A stretch of DNA of 64,000 nt from Streptomyces spororaveus. Lineage in GTDB: Bacteria; Actinomycetota; Actinomycetes; Streptomycetales; Streptomycetaceae. Position numbers and translations under genes: made by a program. Of this stretch, positions 51,721 to 63,113 are shown piece after piece. Where the stretch lies: positions 2,707,001 to 2,771,000 of the forward strand of contig NZ_BNED01000005.1 of the NCBI RefSeq assembly GCF_016755875.1, written 5' to 3'. The notes under the pieces were generated by a model that was not told where the DNA came from, searched no databases, and worked only from the letters and a program-made list of their open reading frames with translations. Each line of letters begins with the position of its first letter. Position 1 is the stretch's first letter.

Positions 51721-52317
51721 TCAGGAGGCCGCGGCGATGGCCACGTCGGGGATGCGGAAGGGCTTCATGCAGCCACCGCACACGATCGGCGCCTGGGCCA
51801 GCACGGAGGGGACCACCCGTACGTTGCGCCCGCAGTCGCAGACCGCCTTGACCCGCACGCCGCCGCCGGAGGAACCGTGCCGTGCGGCCGGGCCCCGGAA
51901 GCTGCGCTTGGTGTCGGCCGCGGTGGCGGCCGTGTGCGCCTTCAGCGCGCGCTGCAGCCGCTCGATGGTGGGCCGGTAGCGCCGCTTCGCCTCAGGATCG
52001 AGCGTGACCAGGGAGAAACCACTGCTCGCGTGCGGCTCCTCGGAGTGGTCAAGCCCCATCTCCTCGGCGATCGCGAGGAATCTGCGGTTGTGGTAGCGGC
52101 CTGCGCGCGAGGTGTCGCGGACACCGCGGGCGGCGGCGATGCCGTGGACTGCCTCGTGCAGCAGTCGCTCGAAGGAGAGCTCGGCGCCGCAGGCGGACGA
52201 GGACTCTCCGATCAGGGACTCGGGCGCGGCAAGGTCAGGCAGCTCGGGGTGGTACCGCTGAATATCGGCCCACGCCTGCGCCAGCTCTGCGGCGAGAACA
52301 GGTGGTGTCGTGCTCAC
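51721..52317 (-). CDS. SprT-like zinc metalloprotease-type protein with C-terminal zinc ribbon
   Basis: A 198-residue protein starting at GTG 52317. HEAVH at 54-58 and YHNRRF (His 76) look like the metal site of SprT-like metallopeptidases. A C-terminal ribbon has CDCG and CGGC pairs that could bind a second zinc. It is common in Streptomyces next to rpsP but has no assigned function. It may act on DNA-protein crosslinks as SPRTN does, but that is speculative. Confidence 0.7.
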   Translation of the reverse strand: MSTTPPVLAAELAQAWADIQRYHPELPDLAAPESLIGESSSACGAELSFERLLHEAVHGIAAARGVRDTSRAGRYHNRRFLAIAEEMGLDHSEEPHASSGFSLVTLDPEAKRRYRPTIERLQRALKAHTAATAADTKRSFRGPAARHGSSGGGVRVKAVCDCGRNVRVVPSVLAQAPIVCGGCMKPFRIPDVAIAAAS

Positions 52318-52490
52318 GTCGTGACAACGAGCCGAGGTGCCCGGGTGTTCCGATTCCGGGCCATTCCAAATTTTTTGCACGTACCAGTCAGTTCACTCTC
52401 ATGCGTCCTGACGAGGACGGGTGCGCCGATCTCAGGAGGAGTCGGTACGTAACGTCGACCAACTCGTCCCGGCCGGCCGATACGAACCGG

Positions 52491-52522
52491 CCCCGGCGCG
52501 CGGCACGAGCCGCACGCCGGGG
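52491..52522 (-). terminator. Terminator after proS
   Basis: CCCCGGCG and CGCCGGGG enclose GCGGC-ACGA-GCCGC with one mismatch, giving about 13 pairs and a 4-base loop. It is 22 bases after the proS stop, in a 226-base spacer with no gene. Confidence 0.7.
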
Positions 52523-52543
52523 CACAGGAACCGGTCGGTCCGA

Positions 52544-53956
52544 TCAGTACGAACGCGCGACGATCGCGAGCGTACCGGGGGCGTCGTCCGCCTCCGGCAC
52601 GGACCCGTCCTCGGCGATCAGGCAGCGCACGGAGACGGCCTGCTCGGCCAGCTTCGCCTCGCCCTCCGGACCGAGGTCCGCCCACGGGATCCGCGCCCAG
52701 CCACCGGCGACGGCGGCCTCGGCGGCCTCCCCGATGGTCGCGACGTCGGTCGTACGGGCCACCCGGCGTTCGCGGGACTCACGCAGCAGCTGCGCCTGGT
52801 CCTCGTCCAGCACCTTGGGCAGCAGGTCGGCGAGCGCGTCGATCTGCACGGGGGTCTTCCCGCCCGGGATCCGGCGGGCCAGCATCGCGGTGCCGGCCTC
52901 CAGGTCGCGGGGGCCGATCTCGATGCGGACCGGTACGCCCTTGAGCTCCCAGTCCACGGCGCGACGGCCGAAGGGGGTGTCGACGCGGTCGTCGACGTGC
53001 ACGCGGATGCCGGCGGCCTTCAGCTGCGCACCGAGCTCGCGGACCTTGGTGACGGCCTCGTCGCCCTTGATCGCCATGACGACGACCTGGACGTGGGCGA
53101 GGCGCGGCGGGACGCGCAGGCCGTTGTCGTCGCCGTGGGACATGATCAGGCCGCCGACCATGCGGGTCGAGACGCCCCACGAGGTCTGCCAGACGAGCTC
53201 CTGCTTGCCTTCCTTCGACAGGTACTGCGTGTTGAAGGCCTTGGCGAAGTTGGTGCCGAGCTCGTGGCTCGTGCCCAGCTGCAGCGCCTTGCCGTCGCCC
53301 ATCATGCCCTCGAGGGTGAGGGTGTTGATGGCGCCGGCGAAGCGCTCCTTGGCGGTCTTGCGGCCGAGCACGACGTCGATGCCGAGCACGTTCGTCATGA
53401 AGTCGCCGTAGACGTCCGTGTGGATGCGGGCGGCGTAGTCGCGGGCGTCCTCGTAGGTGGCGTGGGCGGTGTGGCCCTCCTGCCAGAGGAACTCGCTCGT
53501 ACGGAGGAACACGCGCGGGCGCATCTCCCAGCGGACCACGTTGGCCCACTGGTTGATCAGCAGGGGCAGGTCGCGGTAGCTCTGGACCCACTTGGAGAAG
53601 TAGTCGTTGATGATCGTCTCGGAGGTGGGCCGGACGACGACCGGCTCTTCCAGCTCCTTGCCGCCGCCGTGCGTGACGACCGCGAGCTCGGGGGCGAAGC
53701 CCTCGACGTGCTCGGCTTCCTTCGTCAGGTACGACTGCGGGATGAACAGCGGGAAGTACGCGTTCTGGGCGCCCGCGTCCTTGATGCGCGCGTCCATCTC
53801 CTGCTGCATCCGCTCCCACAGGCCGTAGCCGTACGGTCGGATGACCATGGTGCCTCGGACCGGACCGTTGTCGGCCAGCTCGGCCTTGTTGATCAGATCC
53901 TGGTACCAGCGGGGGAAATCCTCCGCCTGCGGGGTGAGAACGGGTGCCTTTGCCAT
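52544..53956 (-). CDS. proS: Prolyl-tRNA synthetase, archaeal/eukaryotic (short) type
   Basis: A 470-residue class II synthetase. Motif 2 is in RTSEFLWQEGHTAH, and motif 1 and the Pro pocket are in VVRPTSETIINDYFSKW. The insertion domain of bacterial-type ProRS (usual length about 570) is missing, so it is the archaeal/eukaryotic-like form. Start is MAKAPVLTPQ at 53956. Whether the strain has a second, bacterial-type ProRS elsewhere cannot be seen here. Confidence 0.9.
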   Translation of the reverse strand: MAKAPVLTPQAEDFPRWYQDLINKAELADNGPVRGTMVIRPYGYGLWERMQQEMDARIKDAGAQNAYFPLFIPQSYLTKEAEHVEGFAPELAVVTHGGGKELEEPVVVRPTSETIINDYFSKWVQSYRDLPLLINQWANVVRWEMRPRVFLRTSEFLWQEGHTAHATYEDARDYAARIHTDVYGDFMTNVLGIDVVLGRKTAKERFAGAINTLTLEGMMGDGKALQLGTSHELGTNFAKAFNTQYLSKEGKQELVWQTSWGVSTRMVGGLIMSHGDDNGLRVPPRLAHVQVVVMAIKGDEAVTKVRELGAQLKAAGIRVHVDDRVDTPFGRRAVDWELKGVPVRIEIGPRDLEAGTAMLARRIPGGKTPVQIDALADLLPKVLDEDQAQLLRESRERRVARTTDVATIGEAAEAAVAGGWARIPWADLGPEGEAKLAEQAVSVRCLIAEDGSVPEADDAPGTLAIVARSY

Positions 53957-54087
53957 GCCGCGAATCGTACGGCGCCCGGCACACGATGCGTGAATCGGGT
54001 GCCGCGCTCCTCTGGACGCGGGGGCGAATGGGGAGTTCTCTGGCAACGGGGGCATGGGGGCGAGACGGAATCAGGAGCGCTCTTTCG

Positions 54088-54822
54088 ATGACACCGACGC
54101 CGACGGCGACACTCGCCGCCCGGGACTGGGCGGAGATCCAGGAACGGATGCTCGTACCGCTGTACGAGGCGGTCTACGACCGGCTGGAGGTCGGGCCGGG
54201 CGACCGCCTGCTCGGCCTGGACTGCGGGGCCGGCCTGGCCCTGCTGCTGGCGGCCGGCAGGGGAGCCGTGGCCACGGGCGTGGAGGCGGATCCGGCCCGG
54301 CGGGCGCTGGCCCGTGAGCGGCTGCTGGAGGTCCTGGCGGCACCGCCGGGGCCGCAGCGGCCCCCGGCCCGCCCGTACGACGCCCTGCTCGCCTTCTCCC
54401 CGGCCCCCGCGGCCCTGGCGGCGGCCCTGCCCGCGGTCCGCCGCGGCGGGGCGGTGGCGCTGGCCGACTGGGGCCCCGCGGAGCGCTGCACGGTGCCCTC
54501 GGTCCTCGGCGGCGGGCCCGCGCCGAGGGACCTGGACGCGCTGGTGGAGCGGGCCGGGCTCCGGCCGGACGGTTCGGGGCGGGTGTTCTGCCCGTTCGGG
54601 TACGCGGACGTGGACAGCGCGGTACGCGGGCTGCTGTCGACCGGGCTCTACCCCGGCGCGAGCACCGGCTCCACGGCAGCGGCTTGCGCCGCGCCCTTCG
54701 AGCAGGCCGATTCCGTGCTGGCGGAGAAGGAGCTGGCCGAGGCGCTTCACCCGTTCGAGCGATCCGACGGCGCCGTGTGGTTGCCGAACATCTTCCGCTA
54801 CGTGATCGCCCGGGTGGACTGA
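54088..54822 (+). CDS. SAM-dependent methyltransferase-like protein
   Basis: A 244-residue protein with a weak methyltransferase fold. The nucleotide motif LLGLDCGAGLALLL is the usual glycine motif I (GxGxG imperfect), then TGVEADPARRALARERL. The middle is Pro/Ala-rich and the C-terminus is conserved-looking (WLPNIFRYVIARV). It is divergent from proS and converges on the ftsH gene. Substrate unknown; it may be a scaffold-like member. Confidence 0.65.
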   Translation: MTPTPTATLAARDWAEIQERMLVPLYEAVYDRLEVGPGDRLLGLDCGAGLALLLAAGRGAVATGVEADPARRALARERLLEVLAAPPGPQRPPARPYDALLAFSPAPAALAAALPAVRRGGAVALADWGPAERCTVPSVLGGGPAPRDLDALVERAGLRPDGSGRVFCPFGYADVDSAVRGLLSTGLYPGASTGSTAAACAAPFEQADSVLAEKELAEALHPFERSDGAVWLPNIFRYVIARVD

Positions 54823-54832
54823 GACCCGCTCC

Positions 54833-56770
54833 TCAGTCGGCGCCGTGCCCCTTCGTCAGGCGCGTGATGCCCGCGGCCGCGTAGGCGGCCGGTTCGTCCA
54901 GGGTCTCGGCGGCGAGGAGGGCCCGCGCCAGGGCGTCCAGCTGCGTCCGGTGTTCGCGCAGCAGGCGGCAGGCCTCCAGGTAGCACTCGTCGACGATCCG
55001 CCGCATCTCGTGGTCGACCGCGTCGAGGGTGGCGGGGGCGGCGGAGAGGCCGTAGGGGCTCTGTCCGTCGGAGGGGATCGCGGTGAGGCGGCCGATCCGC
55101 TCGCTCATGCCCCAGCGCCCGACCATGCCGCGGACGATGCCGGTCACCTGCTCCAGGTCGTTCTCGGCGCCGGTGGTGACGACGTCGTAGACGACGTGCT
55201 CGGCCGCCATGCCGCCGAGCGCGCCGATGATGCGGCCGCGCAGGTACGGCTCGGTGTAGGCGTACCGGTCCGCGTCCGGGGTCGAGAGGGTGACGCCCAG
55301 GGCGCGGCCCCGGGGCACGATCGTGATCTTGCGGACCGGGTCGGCCCCCGGCTGGAGCATGCCCAGCAGGGCGTGGCCGCTCTCGTGGTAGGCGGTGCGG
55401 CGGCGCTCCTCCTCGGGCATGACCAGCGGCCGCTCGGCGCCCAGCTGGACCTTCTCCAGGGCGTCCGACAGGTCCGCCCGGGTCACCTGCGTCTGCCGGC
55501 GTTTGACGGCCAGCAGCGCGGCCTCGTTCGCCAGGTTGGCCAGGTCCGCTCCGGTCATCCCGGGGGTGGTGCGGGCCACGTGCGCCAGGTCGACTCCCTC
55601 GGCGAGCGGGATGTCCCGGGTGTGGATGCGCAGGATGGCCTCGCGGCCGACCCGGTCCGGCGGGGAGACGACCACCATGCGGTCGAAGCGGCCGGGGCGG
55701 GTGAGCGCCGGGTCCAGCACGTCGGCGCGGTTGGTGGCGGCGAGGACGATCACGCCCTCCGAGCCGGAGAAGCCGTCCATCTCGGTGAGGATCTGGTTGA
55801 GGGTCTGTTCGCGTTCGTCGTGGCCGCCCATGGCGCCGCCGCCATCGCGGGCCCTCCCGATGGTGTCGATCTCGTCGATGAAGACGATGGCGGGGGCCAC
55901 CTTGCGCGCCTCGGCGAACAGCTCGCGCACCCGGGAGGCACCGACTCCGACGATCATCTCGATGAACTCGGAGGCGGAGGCGGAGAAGAAGGGCACCCCA
56001 GCCTCGCCCGCGACCGCCCGCGCCAGCAGGGTCTTGCCGGTGCCGGGCGGCCCGGAGAGCAGGACTCCCCCGGGCATCCGGGCGCCCATCCGCCGGTACT
56101 CCTGCGGGTTCTTCAGGAAGTCGACGACGTCGTTGAGCTCCCCCTCGACCTCGTCGATCCCGGCCACGTCCTCGAAGGTGGTGCGCCGGGAGCCCGTCTC
56201 CAGTTCGACCGGTCTGGGCGGGGCCTTGCGGCCGAGCGCGCCCATGCCGCCCGCCCCGGATCCCATCCGGCGGGCGATGACCACCCACAGGAGGACCAGC
56301 AGCAGCATCGGGGCGAGGGAGAGCAGCAGGTTGGCGAGGAAGCTGCGCTGTACGACGACCGGGGAGGCCGTGACGATCACGTTCTGCTGGGTGAGCTCGG
56401 CCCACAGCGCGTCGTCGGCGAAGGCCGGGCGCTGGGTGACGAACGTGGTGTAGTCGCCCTTGTCGCCGTCGGGCAGTGGCTGCTTCGCCTTGAGCTCGCC
56501 CTGGATGGCGTCGCCCTTGGAGTAGATCTTCGAGACGTTGCCGGCGGCGACCTGCTTGCTGAACTCGGTGTACGAGATCGTCGGTTCGTCCCCCTCATTG
56601 AAGAAGGACAGCACCAGGTTGGCCAGCAGGTAGACGATCAGCGCGGTGAGGATCAGCCCCCGCCAGCCGCCGGGCATCCTGCGCCGGGGCGCGGGGGCGG
56701 GCGGTGCGCCTTCCGAGCGCCAGGGCGTGTCGGCCCTGTCGCGGGGAGGTACGGGGGTGGGGCTGGGCAC
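54833..56770 (-). CDS. ftsH: ATP-dependent zinc metalloprotease FtsH
   Basis: A 645-residue FtsH. Two membrane segments ([19 protein letters not shown], and [19 protein letters not shown]) flank a short outer domain. The AAA+ module has Walker A GPPGTGKT at 240-247, Walker B IVFIDE at 295-300 and the second region of homology near [10 protein letters not shown]. The protease has HESGH at 462-466. GTG 56770 has a strong GAAGGAGG upstream, better than the ATG at 56806. It degrades misfolded membrane proteins and some regulators. Many Streptomyces carry another ftsH elsewhere. Confidence 0.93.
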   Translation of the reverse strand: MPSPTPVPPRDRADTPWRSEGAPPAPAPRRRMPGGWRGLILTALIVYLLANLVLSFFNEGDEPTISYTEFSKQVAAGNVSKIYSKGDAIQGELKAKQPLPDGDKGDYTTFVTQRPAFADDALWAELTQQNVIVTASPVVVQRSFLANLLLSLAPMLLLVLLWVVIARRMGSGAGGMGALGRKAPPRPVELETGSRRTTFEDVAGIDEVEGELNDVVDFLKNPQEYRRMGARMPGGVLLSGPPGTGKTLLARAVAGEAGVPFFSASASEFIEMIVGVGASRVRELFAEARKVAPAIVFIDEIDTIGRARDGGGAMGGHDEREQTLNQILTEMDGFSGSEGVIVLAATNRADVLDPALTRPGRFDRMVVVSPPDRVGREAILRIHTRDIPLAEGVDLAHVARTTPGMTGADLANLANEAALLAVKRRQTQVTRADLSDALEKVQLGAERPLVMPEEERRRTAYHESGHALLGMLQPGADPVRKITIVPRGRALGVTLSTPDADRYAYTEPYLRGRIIGALGGMAAEHVVYDVVTTGAENDLEQVTGIVRGMVGRWGMSERIGRLTAIPSDGQSPYGLSAAPATLDAVDHEMRRIVDECYLEACRLLREHRTQLDALARALLAAETLDEPAAYAAAGITRLTKGHGAD

Positions 56771-56844
56771 GGGGCGCCTCCTTCTGCCATCCTCCCGGCC
56801 GACCATAAGGGATGAATCGGACGGTCGCCCCAGCAGGAAGCAGC

Positions 56845-56878
56845 AGGGCCCCGACCGTGCGAACACGGCCGGGGCCCT
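56845..56878 (-). terminator. Terminator after ffh
   Basis: AGGGCCCCGACCGTG (56845-56859) pairs with CACGGCCGGGGCCCT (56864-56878) except one A-C mismatch, around loop CGAA. It lies 22 bases downstream of the ffh stop and 74 bases before the ftsH start. Confidence 0.8.
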
Positions 56879-56899
56879 CCTCACCCACCTGCGCGGGTG

Positions 56900-58471
56900 C
56901 TACTTCATGAACTTCTTGAACTCGTCCGGAAGATCGAAGTCCCCACCGTTCTGGCCACCCGCCGGAAGGCCGAAGGGGTTGCCGCCGGTCGCGGGCTCGA
57001 CCGCCTGCGGGCCCTGTTCGCGGCGGGCCGCGGCTGCGGCCTCCTCTTCCTTGCGCTTCATCGGGTTGCCGCTCTTGCGCTTGCCCTTGGCCTGCTTGAC
57101 CTGCTTCTTCTGCCGGCCGGGGCCGCCGCCCATCCCGGGGATGCCGGGCATGCCCGGCATGCCGCCGCCCTGGGCCATGCGGGACATCATCTTGCGGGCG
57201 TCGAAGAACCGCTCCACCAGCGACTTGACCGCGCTGACCTCGGCACCCGAACCCTTGGCGATACGGGCACGGCGCGAGCCGTTGATGATCGTCGGGTCGT
57301 GGCGCTCGGCCGGGGTCATCGACTTGATGATCGCGGCCATGCGGTCGACGTCGCGCTCGTCGATGTTGTTGATCTGGTCCTTGATCTGCCCCATGCCGGG
57401 CAGCATGCCGAGCAGCTTGGAGATGGAGCCCATCTTGCGGACCTGCTCCATCTGGGCCAGGAAGTCGTCGAGCGTGAACTCCTTGGGGCCCTTGGCGAGC
57501 TTGGCCGCCATCTTCTCGGCCTCGGCCTGCGAGAAGGTCTTCTCGGCCTGCTCGATGAGGGTGAGCATGTCACCCATGTCGAGGATCCGGCCCGCCATGC
57601 GGTCGGGGTGGAACGCGTCGAACTCGTCGAGCTTCTCGCCGTTCGAGGCGAACATGATCTGCTTGCCCGTGACGTGCGCGATGGAGAGCGCGGCACCGCC
57701 CCGTGCGTCACCGTCGAGCTTGGAGAGCACGACGCCGTCGAAGCCGACGCCGTCGCGGAAGGCCTCGGCGGTGTTGACCGCGTCCTGGCCGATCATGGCG
57801 TCGACGACGAAGAGGATCTCGTCGGGGCTGACGGCGTCGCGGATGTCCGCGGCCTGCTGCATCAGCTCCTGGTCGATGCCGAGGCGGCCGGCGGTGTCGA
57901 CGATGACGATGTCGTGCTGCTTGGTCCGCGCGTACTCGACGGAGTCCTTGGCGACCTGGACCGGGTCACCGATGCCGTTGCCCGGCTGGGGGCCGTAGAA
58001 GGCCACGCCCGCGCGGTCGGCGACGACGGAGAGCTGGTTGACGGCGTTGGGGCGCTGGAGGTCGCAGGCGACGAGGAGCGGGGTGTGGCCCTGCCCCTTG
58101 AGCCAGAGGCCGAGCTTTCCGGCGAGGGTGGTCTTACCGGCACCCTGAAGACCGGCCAGCATGATCACGGTGGGCGCGGTCTTGGCGAAGCGCAGCCGCC
58201 GGGTCTCGCCGCCGAGGATGGTGACGAGCTCGTCGTTGACGATCTTCAGGACCTGCTGGCCCGGGTTCAGGGCCTTGCTGACCTCTTCACCGCGCGCGCG
58301 TTCCTTGACGTTCGCGATGAAGGAACGGACGACCGGGAGGGCGACGTCGGCCTCAAGGAGCGCGATACGGATTTCCCGGGCCGCAGCGTCGATGTCAGCC
58401 TCGGACAGCCGGCCTTTGCCGCGCAGGCCCTTGAAGGTATTCGCCAAGCGGTCGGAGAGCGTATCGAACAC
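56900..58471 (-). CDS. ffh: Signal recognition particle protein Ffh
   Basis: A 523-residue GTPase of the SRP. N domain then G domain with GLQGAGKTT, DTAGR and the GDARGG box, then the methionine-rich M domain that binds signal peptides and 4.5S RNA. A Gly/Met/Pro-rich segment (GGGMPGMPGIPGMGGGPG) and a basic tail end the protein, as in actinobacteria. Start GTG at 58471. Confidence 0.96.
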   Translation of the reverse strand: MFDTLSDRLANTFKGLRGKGRLSEADIDAAAREIRIALLEADVALPVVRSFIANVKERARGEEVSKALNPGQQVLKIVNDELVTILGGETRRLRFAKTAPTVIMLAGLQGAGKTTLAGKLGLWLKGQGHTPLLVACDLQRPNAVNQLSVVADRAGVAFYGPQPGNGIGDPVQVAKDSVEYARTKQHDIVIVDTAGRLGIDQELMQQAADIRDAVSPDEILFVVDAMIGQDAVNTAEAFRDGVGFDGVVLSKLDGDARGGAALSIAHVTGKQIMFASNGEKLDEFDAFHPDRMAGRILDMGDMLTLIEQAEKTFSQAEAEKMAAKLAKGPKEFTLDDFLAQMEQVRKMGSISKLLGMLPGMGQIKDQINNIDERDVDRMAAIIKSMTPAERHDPTIINGSRRARIAKGSGAEVSAVKSLVERFFDARKMMSRMAQGGGMPGMPGIPGMGGGPGRQKKQVKQAKGKRKSGNPMKRKEEEAAAAARREQGPQAVEPATGGNPFGLPAGGQNGGDFDLPDEFKKFMK

Positions 58472-58578
58472 GGTGGTCGCGATTCCTCGGGTCGGGGGCG
58501 TTGTGGTCGTCCCCCAGGGTATCCGCCCCGGCCGCCCGTCCGGCCCTGCGGTCGGCTTTCCCCGGGGGAAGGGCGGGC

Positions 58579-58606
58579 GGGGGACCGCTCCGCGCAGCCG
58601 TCCCCC
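58579..58606 (-). terminator. Terminator after glnD
   Basis: GGGGGAC (58579-58585) pairs with GTCCCCC (58600-58606), with further weak pairing inside. It starts 4 bases after the glnD stop, upstream of ffh. Confidence 0.55.
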
Positions 58607-58609
58607 GCG

Positions 58610-61036
58610 CTACGACAGGGCAGCTGCCACCAGGCCGGCCAGGGATGCCGCCTCCGGGGGGTCCAGGGGCTTGCCCTCGGGGGTGGTCACGTACAGCGTG
58701 TCCACCGCGTTCGCGCCCAGCGTGGAGACGTGGGCACTGCGGACCCGGACGCCCTGGGACTCCAGCGCCCGGCCGATCCGGTGCAGCAGGCCCACGGCGT
58801 CGGGCGCGCGCACCTCCAGGACGGTGGCCAGGGAGGACACGTCCGGGACCACCGTGACCCGGGGCGGCGGCGGGACCACCCCGCGCCGGCGCGGGTAGGC
58901 CGCCTCGCGGTCGGCCAGCTTCGCCGGGACGTCCAGCGAACCGTCCAGGGCGCGGACCAGGTCGGTACGGAGCCGGGCGGCCTCCGGCAGCGCGCCGTAC
59001 TCCGCCGCCACCCGCCAGCGCAGCACCAGGACCTCGCCCAGCCGGTCGGGGAGCTCCATGGAGCGCAGGTCGGCCGCCCGTACGGTGAGCCGGTGCAGGG
59101 CCAGGACCCCGGCCACCGCAGGGAGGACCCCCGGCTGGTCGGGGACGGCGACGACGAGGTCCACGCCGACCGCGTCGTCCTCCTGGCGGGCCTGGAGCGC
59201 CAGGACCGGCTCCCCGGTGCGCAGGGCCTCCACCGCCAGGCGTTCCTGTTCGGCGGTCGGGATCTCCGGTTCGCCGGCCGCGGGCGCCGTGCCGCGCAGT
59301 ACGGCGGCGACCCGCGCGACGAGGTCCGCCACGAGCGATCCCCGCCATGCGCTCCACGCCGCCGGCCCGGTGGCCAGGGCGTCCGCCTCGGTCAGGGCGT
59401 GCAGTATCTCCAGCGTGCCCACCGAGCCCACGGCGTCGGCGACCGCGCGGACCGTGGCCGGGTCGTCCAGGTCGCGCCGGGTGGCGGTGTCGATCAGCAG
59501 CAGGTGGTGCCGTACGAGCGCGCCGAGCACGGCGACGTCGTGCGGGCCGAAGCCGACGCGGGCGGCGACGTCCCGGGCGATGGTCTCGCCGGCCACCGAG
59601 TGGTCGCCCGGCCAGCCCTTGCCGATGTCGTGCAGGAGCGCGGCCATCAGCAGCAGGTCGGGGCGGCCGACCCGGCGGGTCAGGGCGGAAGCGCGCACGG
59701 CCGTCTCGATCAGGTGCCGGTCCACCGTCCAGGTGTGGACGGGATTGCGCTGGGGGCGGCAGCGCACCCGCTCCCAGTCCGGGAGCAGCCGGGTGATCAG
59801 GCCCTCGGCCTCCAGGGCCTCCCACACGGCCACCGTCGGCTCCCCCGCCCCCAGCAGGGTCACCAGCTGCTCCCGGGCCTCGGCCGGCCAGGGCACCGGG
59901 AGCGGTTTGCCCTGCGCGGCGAGTCTGCGTACGGCGTGCAGGGAGACGGGCAGTCCCGCCTGCGCGGCGGCCGCGGCGAACCGCAGGGCGAGTACGGGAT
60001 CGCGGTCGGGGCGTGCGGCCAGGGCCAGTACGGCCTCGCCGTCGGACTCCACCACACCTTCGGCCAGGGGTGCCCGCGCGGCCGCCCGTTCACCGCGGCC
60101 GCCCAGCAGTCCGCGGAGCCTGGGCCGGGCGGCGCGGGCCCGCAGGACGCGCCCGACCTCCCGCCAGGTCACGTCGCCGGCGTACGCGACGACGCGCGCC
60201 GCCTCGTACACCTCGCGCAGCAGCGCGTCCGCGTCGAGGAGTCCGAGCCGGGCCGCGACCTGGTCCTGTTCCTGGAGGGAGAGCCGGTCGGTGGCCCGGC
60301 CGGTGACCAGGTGCAGGGCGTCCCGGGTGTCCAGGAGGCGCCGCCGGGCCTCGGCGAGTCCCTCGCGCGGGGCGTCGGCCAGCCAGGAGGCGGCGACCGC
60401 CCGCAGCGCGGTGGCGTCGCGCAGGCCGCCGCGGGCCTCCTTGAGGTCGGGTTCGAGCAGGAAGCGCAGTTCCCCGGCCCGTTCGGCCCGCTCGCGGCAC
60501 AGGGAGTGCAGTTCCGGCAGCCTCCTGGCCGCCTGGTTGCGCCAGTCGGCCAGTACGGAGGTCCGCAGGCCGGCGAGGAGTCCGGCGTCACCGGCGACGG
60601 TGCGGGCGTCCAGCAGGCCGAGGTGGACCTTGAGGTCCTCGGCGGCGGTCCTGCGCGCCTCGCCGGGGGTCCGCACCGAGTGGTCAAGGGCGAGGCCGAG
60701 GTCCCACACCGGGTACCAGAGGCGGTCGGCCAGCGCGCTCAGCGCCCGGGGCTCGGCCTTGCCGTCGTGCAGCAGCACCAGGTCGAGGTCGCTGCGCGGG
60801 GAGAGTTCGGCGCGCCCGTAGCCGCCGACGGCCACGAGGGTGGCGCCGCGGACGCCCGTCTCCCGTACGGCGGCCGTGAACAGGGCGTTCAGCCATCCGT
60901 CGGTCAGCCCGGCCAGGGCCGAACGGCGCGAAGGCCCGGACCGCGACTCCTCCTGGAGGAGTCGCAGCCGGGCCTCGGCGTACCCGCCGGGTCCCGAGTC
61001 GGCCGTGTGGTCCGTGTTCGTCTCGACGCTCGTCAC
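58610..61036 (-). CDS. glnD: PII nucleotidyltransferase GlnD
   Basis: An 808-residue enzyme. The nucleotidyltransferase motif is GGYGRAELSPRSDLDL (with the DLD metal site), the HD domain has HDIGKG, and two ACT-type glutamine-sensing domains end it. In Streptomyces coelicolor this enzyme adenylylates GlnK on Tyr51 rather than uridylylating it, by published work. The GTG at 61036 follows GGGAG. It is 17 bases after glnK in the amtB-glnK-glnD operon. Confidence 0.93.
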   Translation of the reverse strand: MTSVETNTDHTADSGPGGYAEARLRLLQEESRSGPSRRSALAGLTDGWLNALFTAAVRETGVRGATLVAVGGYGRAELSPRSDLDLVLLHDGKAEPRALSALADRLWYPVWDLGLALDHSVRTPGEARRTAAEDLKVHLGLLDARTVAGDAGLLAGLRTSVLADWRNQAARRLPELHSLCRERAERAGELRFLLEPDLKEARGGLRDATALRAVAASWLADAPREGLAEARRRLLDTRDALHLVTGRATDRLSLQEQDQVAARLGLLDADALLREVYEAARVVAYAGDVTWREVGRVLRARAARPRLRGLLGGRGERAAARAPLAEGVVESDGEAVLALAARPDRDPVLALRFAAAAAQAGLPVSLHAVRRLAAQGKPLPVPWPAEAREQLVTLLGAGEPTVAVWEALEAEGLITRLLPDWERVRCRPQRNPVHTWTVDRHLIETAVRASALTRRVGRPDLLLMAALLHDIGKGWPGDHSVAGETIARDVAARVGFGPHDVAVLGALVRHHLLLIDTATRRDLDDPATVRAVADAVGSVGTLEILHALTEADALATGPAAWSAWRGSLVADLVARVAAVLRGTAPAAGEPEIPTAEQERLAVEALRTGEPVLALQARQEDDAVGVDLVVAVPDQPGVLPAVAGVLALHRLTVRAADLRSMELPDRLGEVLVLRWRVAAEYGALPEAARLRTDLVRALDGSLDVPAKLADREAAYPRRRGVVPPPPRVTVVPDVSSLATVLEVRAPDAVGLLHRIGRALESQGVRVRSAHVSTLGANAVDTLYVTTPEGKPLDPPEAASLAGLVAAALS

Positions 61037-61053
61037 CCGGGGGCTCCCATCAC

Positions 61054-62732
<1,679 letters not shown>

Positions 62733-62882
62733 CGGCGTCTCCTCGTCGTCGGTACGTTCGCGTGCGGGCGATCGTGAAAACCTGAGCGGCGTAAAAAGGG
62801 GGGGGTGTCCGGCCGGGCTGGGGGCTGGCCGGTTAATGACCCTGAGATTCGCGCAGGCCGGTTTCCGGCGGCGCCGCTCGGT

Positions 62883-62918
62883 GTTTCACTCCGATGACGA
62901 AGAGCTCTGCCGTGTTAC
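62883..62918 (-). promoter_or_regulatory. Candidate GlnR-binding boxes upstream of amtB
   Basis: On the minus strand the order is GTAAC - 6 bases - GAGCT, then 4 bases, GTCAT - 6 bases - GAAAC. The Streptomyces GlnR consensus is GTNAC-n6-GAAAC repeats. The second pair is a good match and the first pair is half good. GlnR control of amtB is known in the genus; these exact boxes are my reading. Confidence 0.5.
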
Positions 62919-63013
62919 GGCGCCATGAACGGCCGCAACCCTGCTCGGGGGGACCGCGACGGCGGGCGGCCGCCGCCGCGGGAGCGGCGGCGGTTCAGCC
63001 GCAAAAGGGCAGG

Positions 63014-63088
63014 CCGGCCGCGGCAGTGACCCGGATGTCCTGGCTGGGGGAGCCTGATCGGGCTTCACGGGGTGACTGCCGCGGCCGG
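63014..63088 (-). terminator. Large inverted repeat after the nsdA-like gene
   Basis: CCGGCCGCGGCAGTGACCC (63014-63032) and GGGTGACTGCCGCGGCCGG (63070-63088) pair over 18 of 19 positions with a 37-base loop. It starts 26 bases after the stop at 63114. The size is unusual for a simple terminator. Confidence 0.6.
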
Positions 63089-63113
63089 GGTCTGGGGGCG
63101 GCCGCGAGGGCCG

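Larger units (their letters stand above)
62733..63113. other. 381-base spacer between nsdA-like gene and amtB
   Basis: It holds the amtB promoter region with the candidate GlnR boxes, a C/G-rich stretch (62950-62995), and a large inverted repeat at 63014-63088 downstream of the nsdA-like gene. A run of eight C on the minus strand lies near 62800. No further gene or tRNA was seen. Confidence 0.7.
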
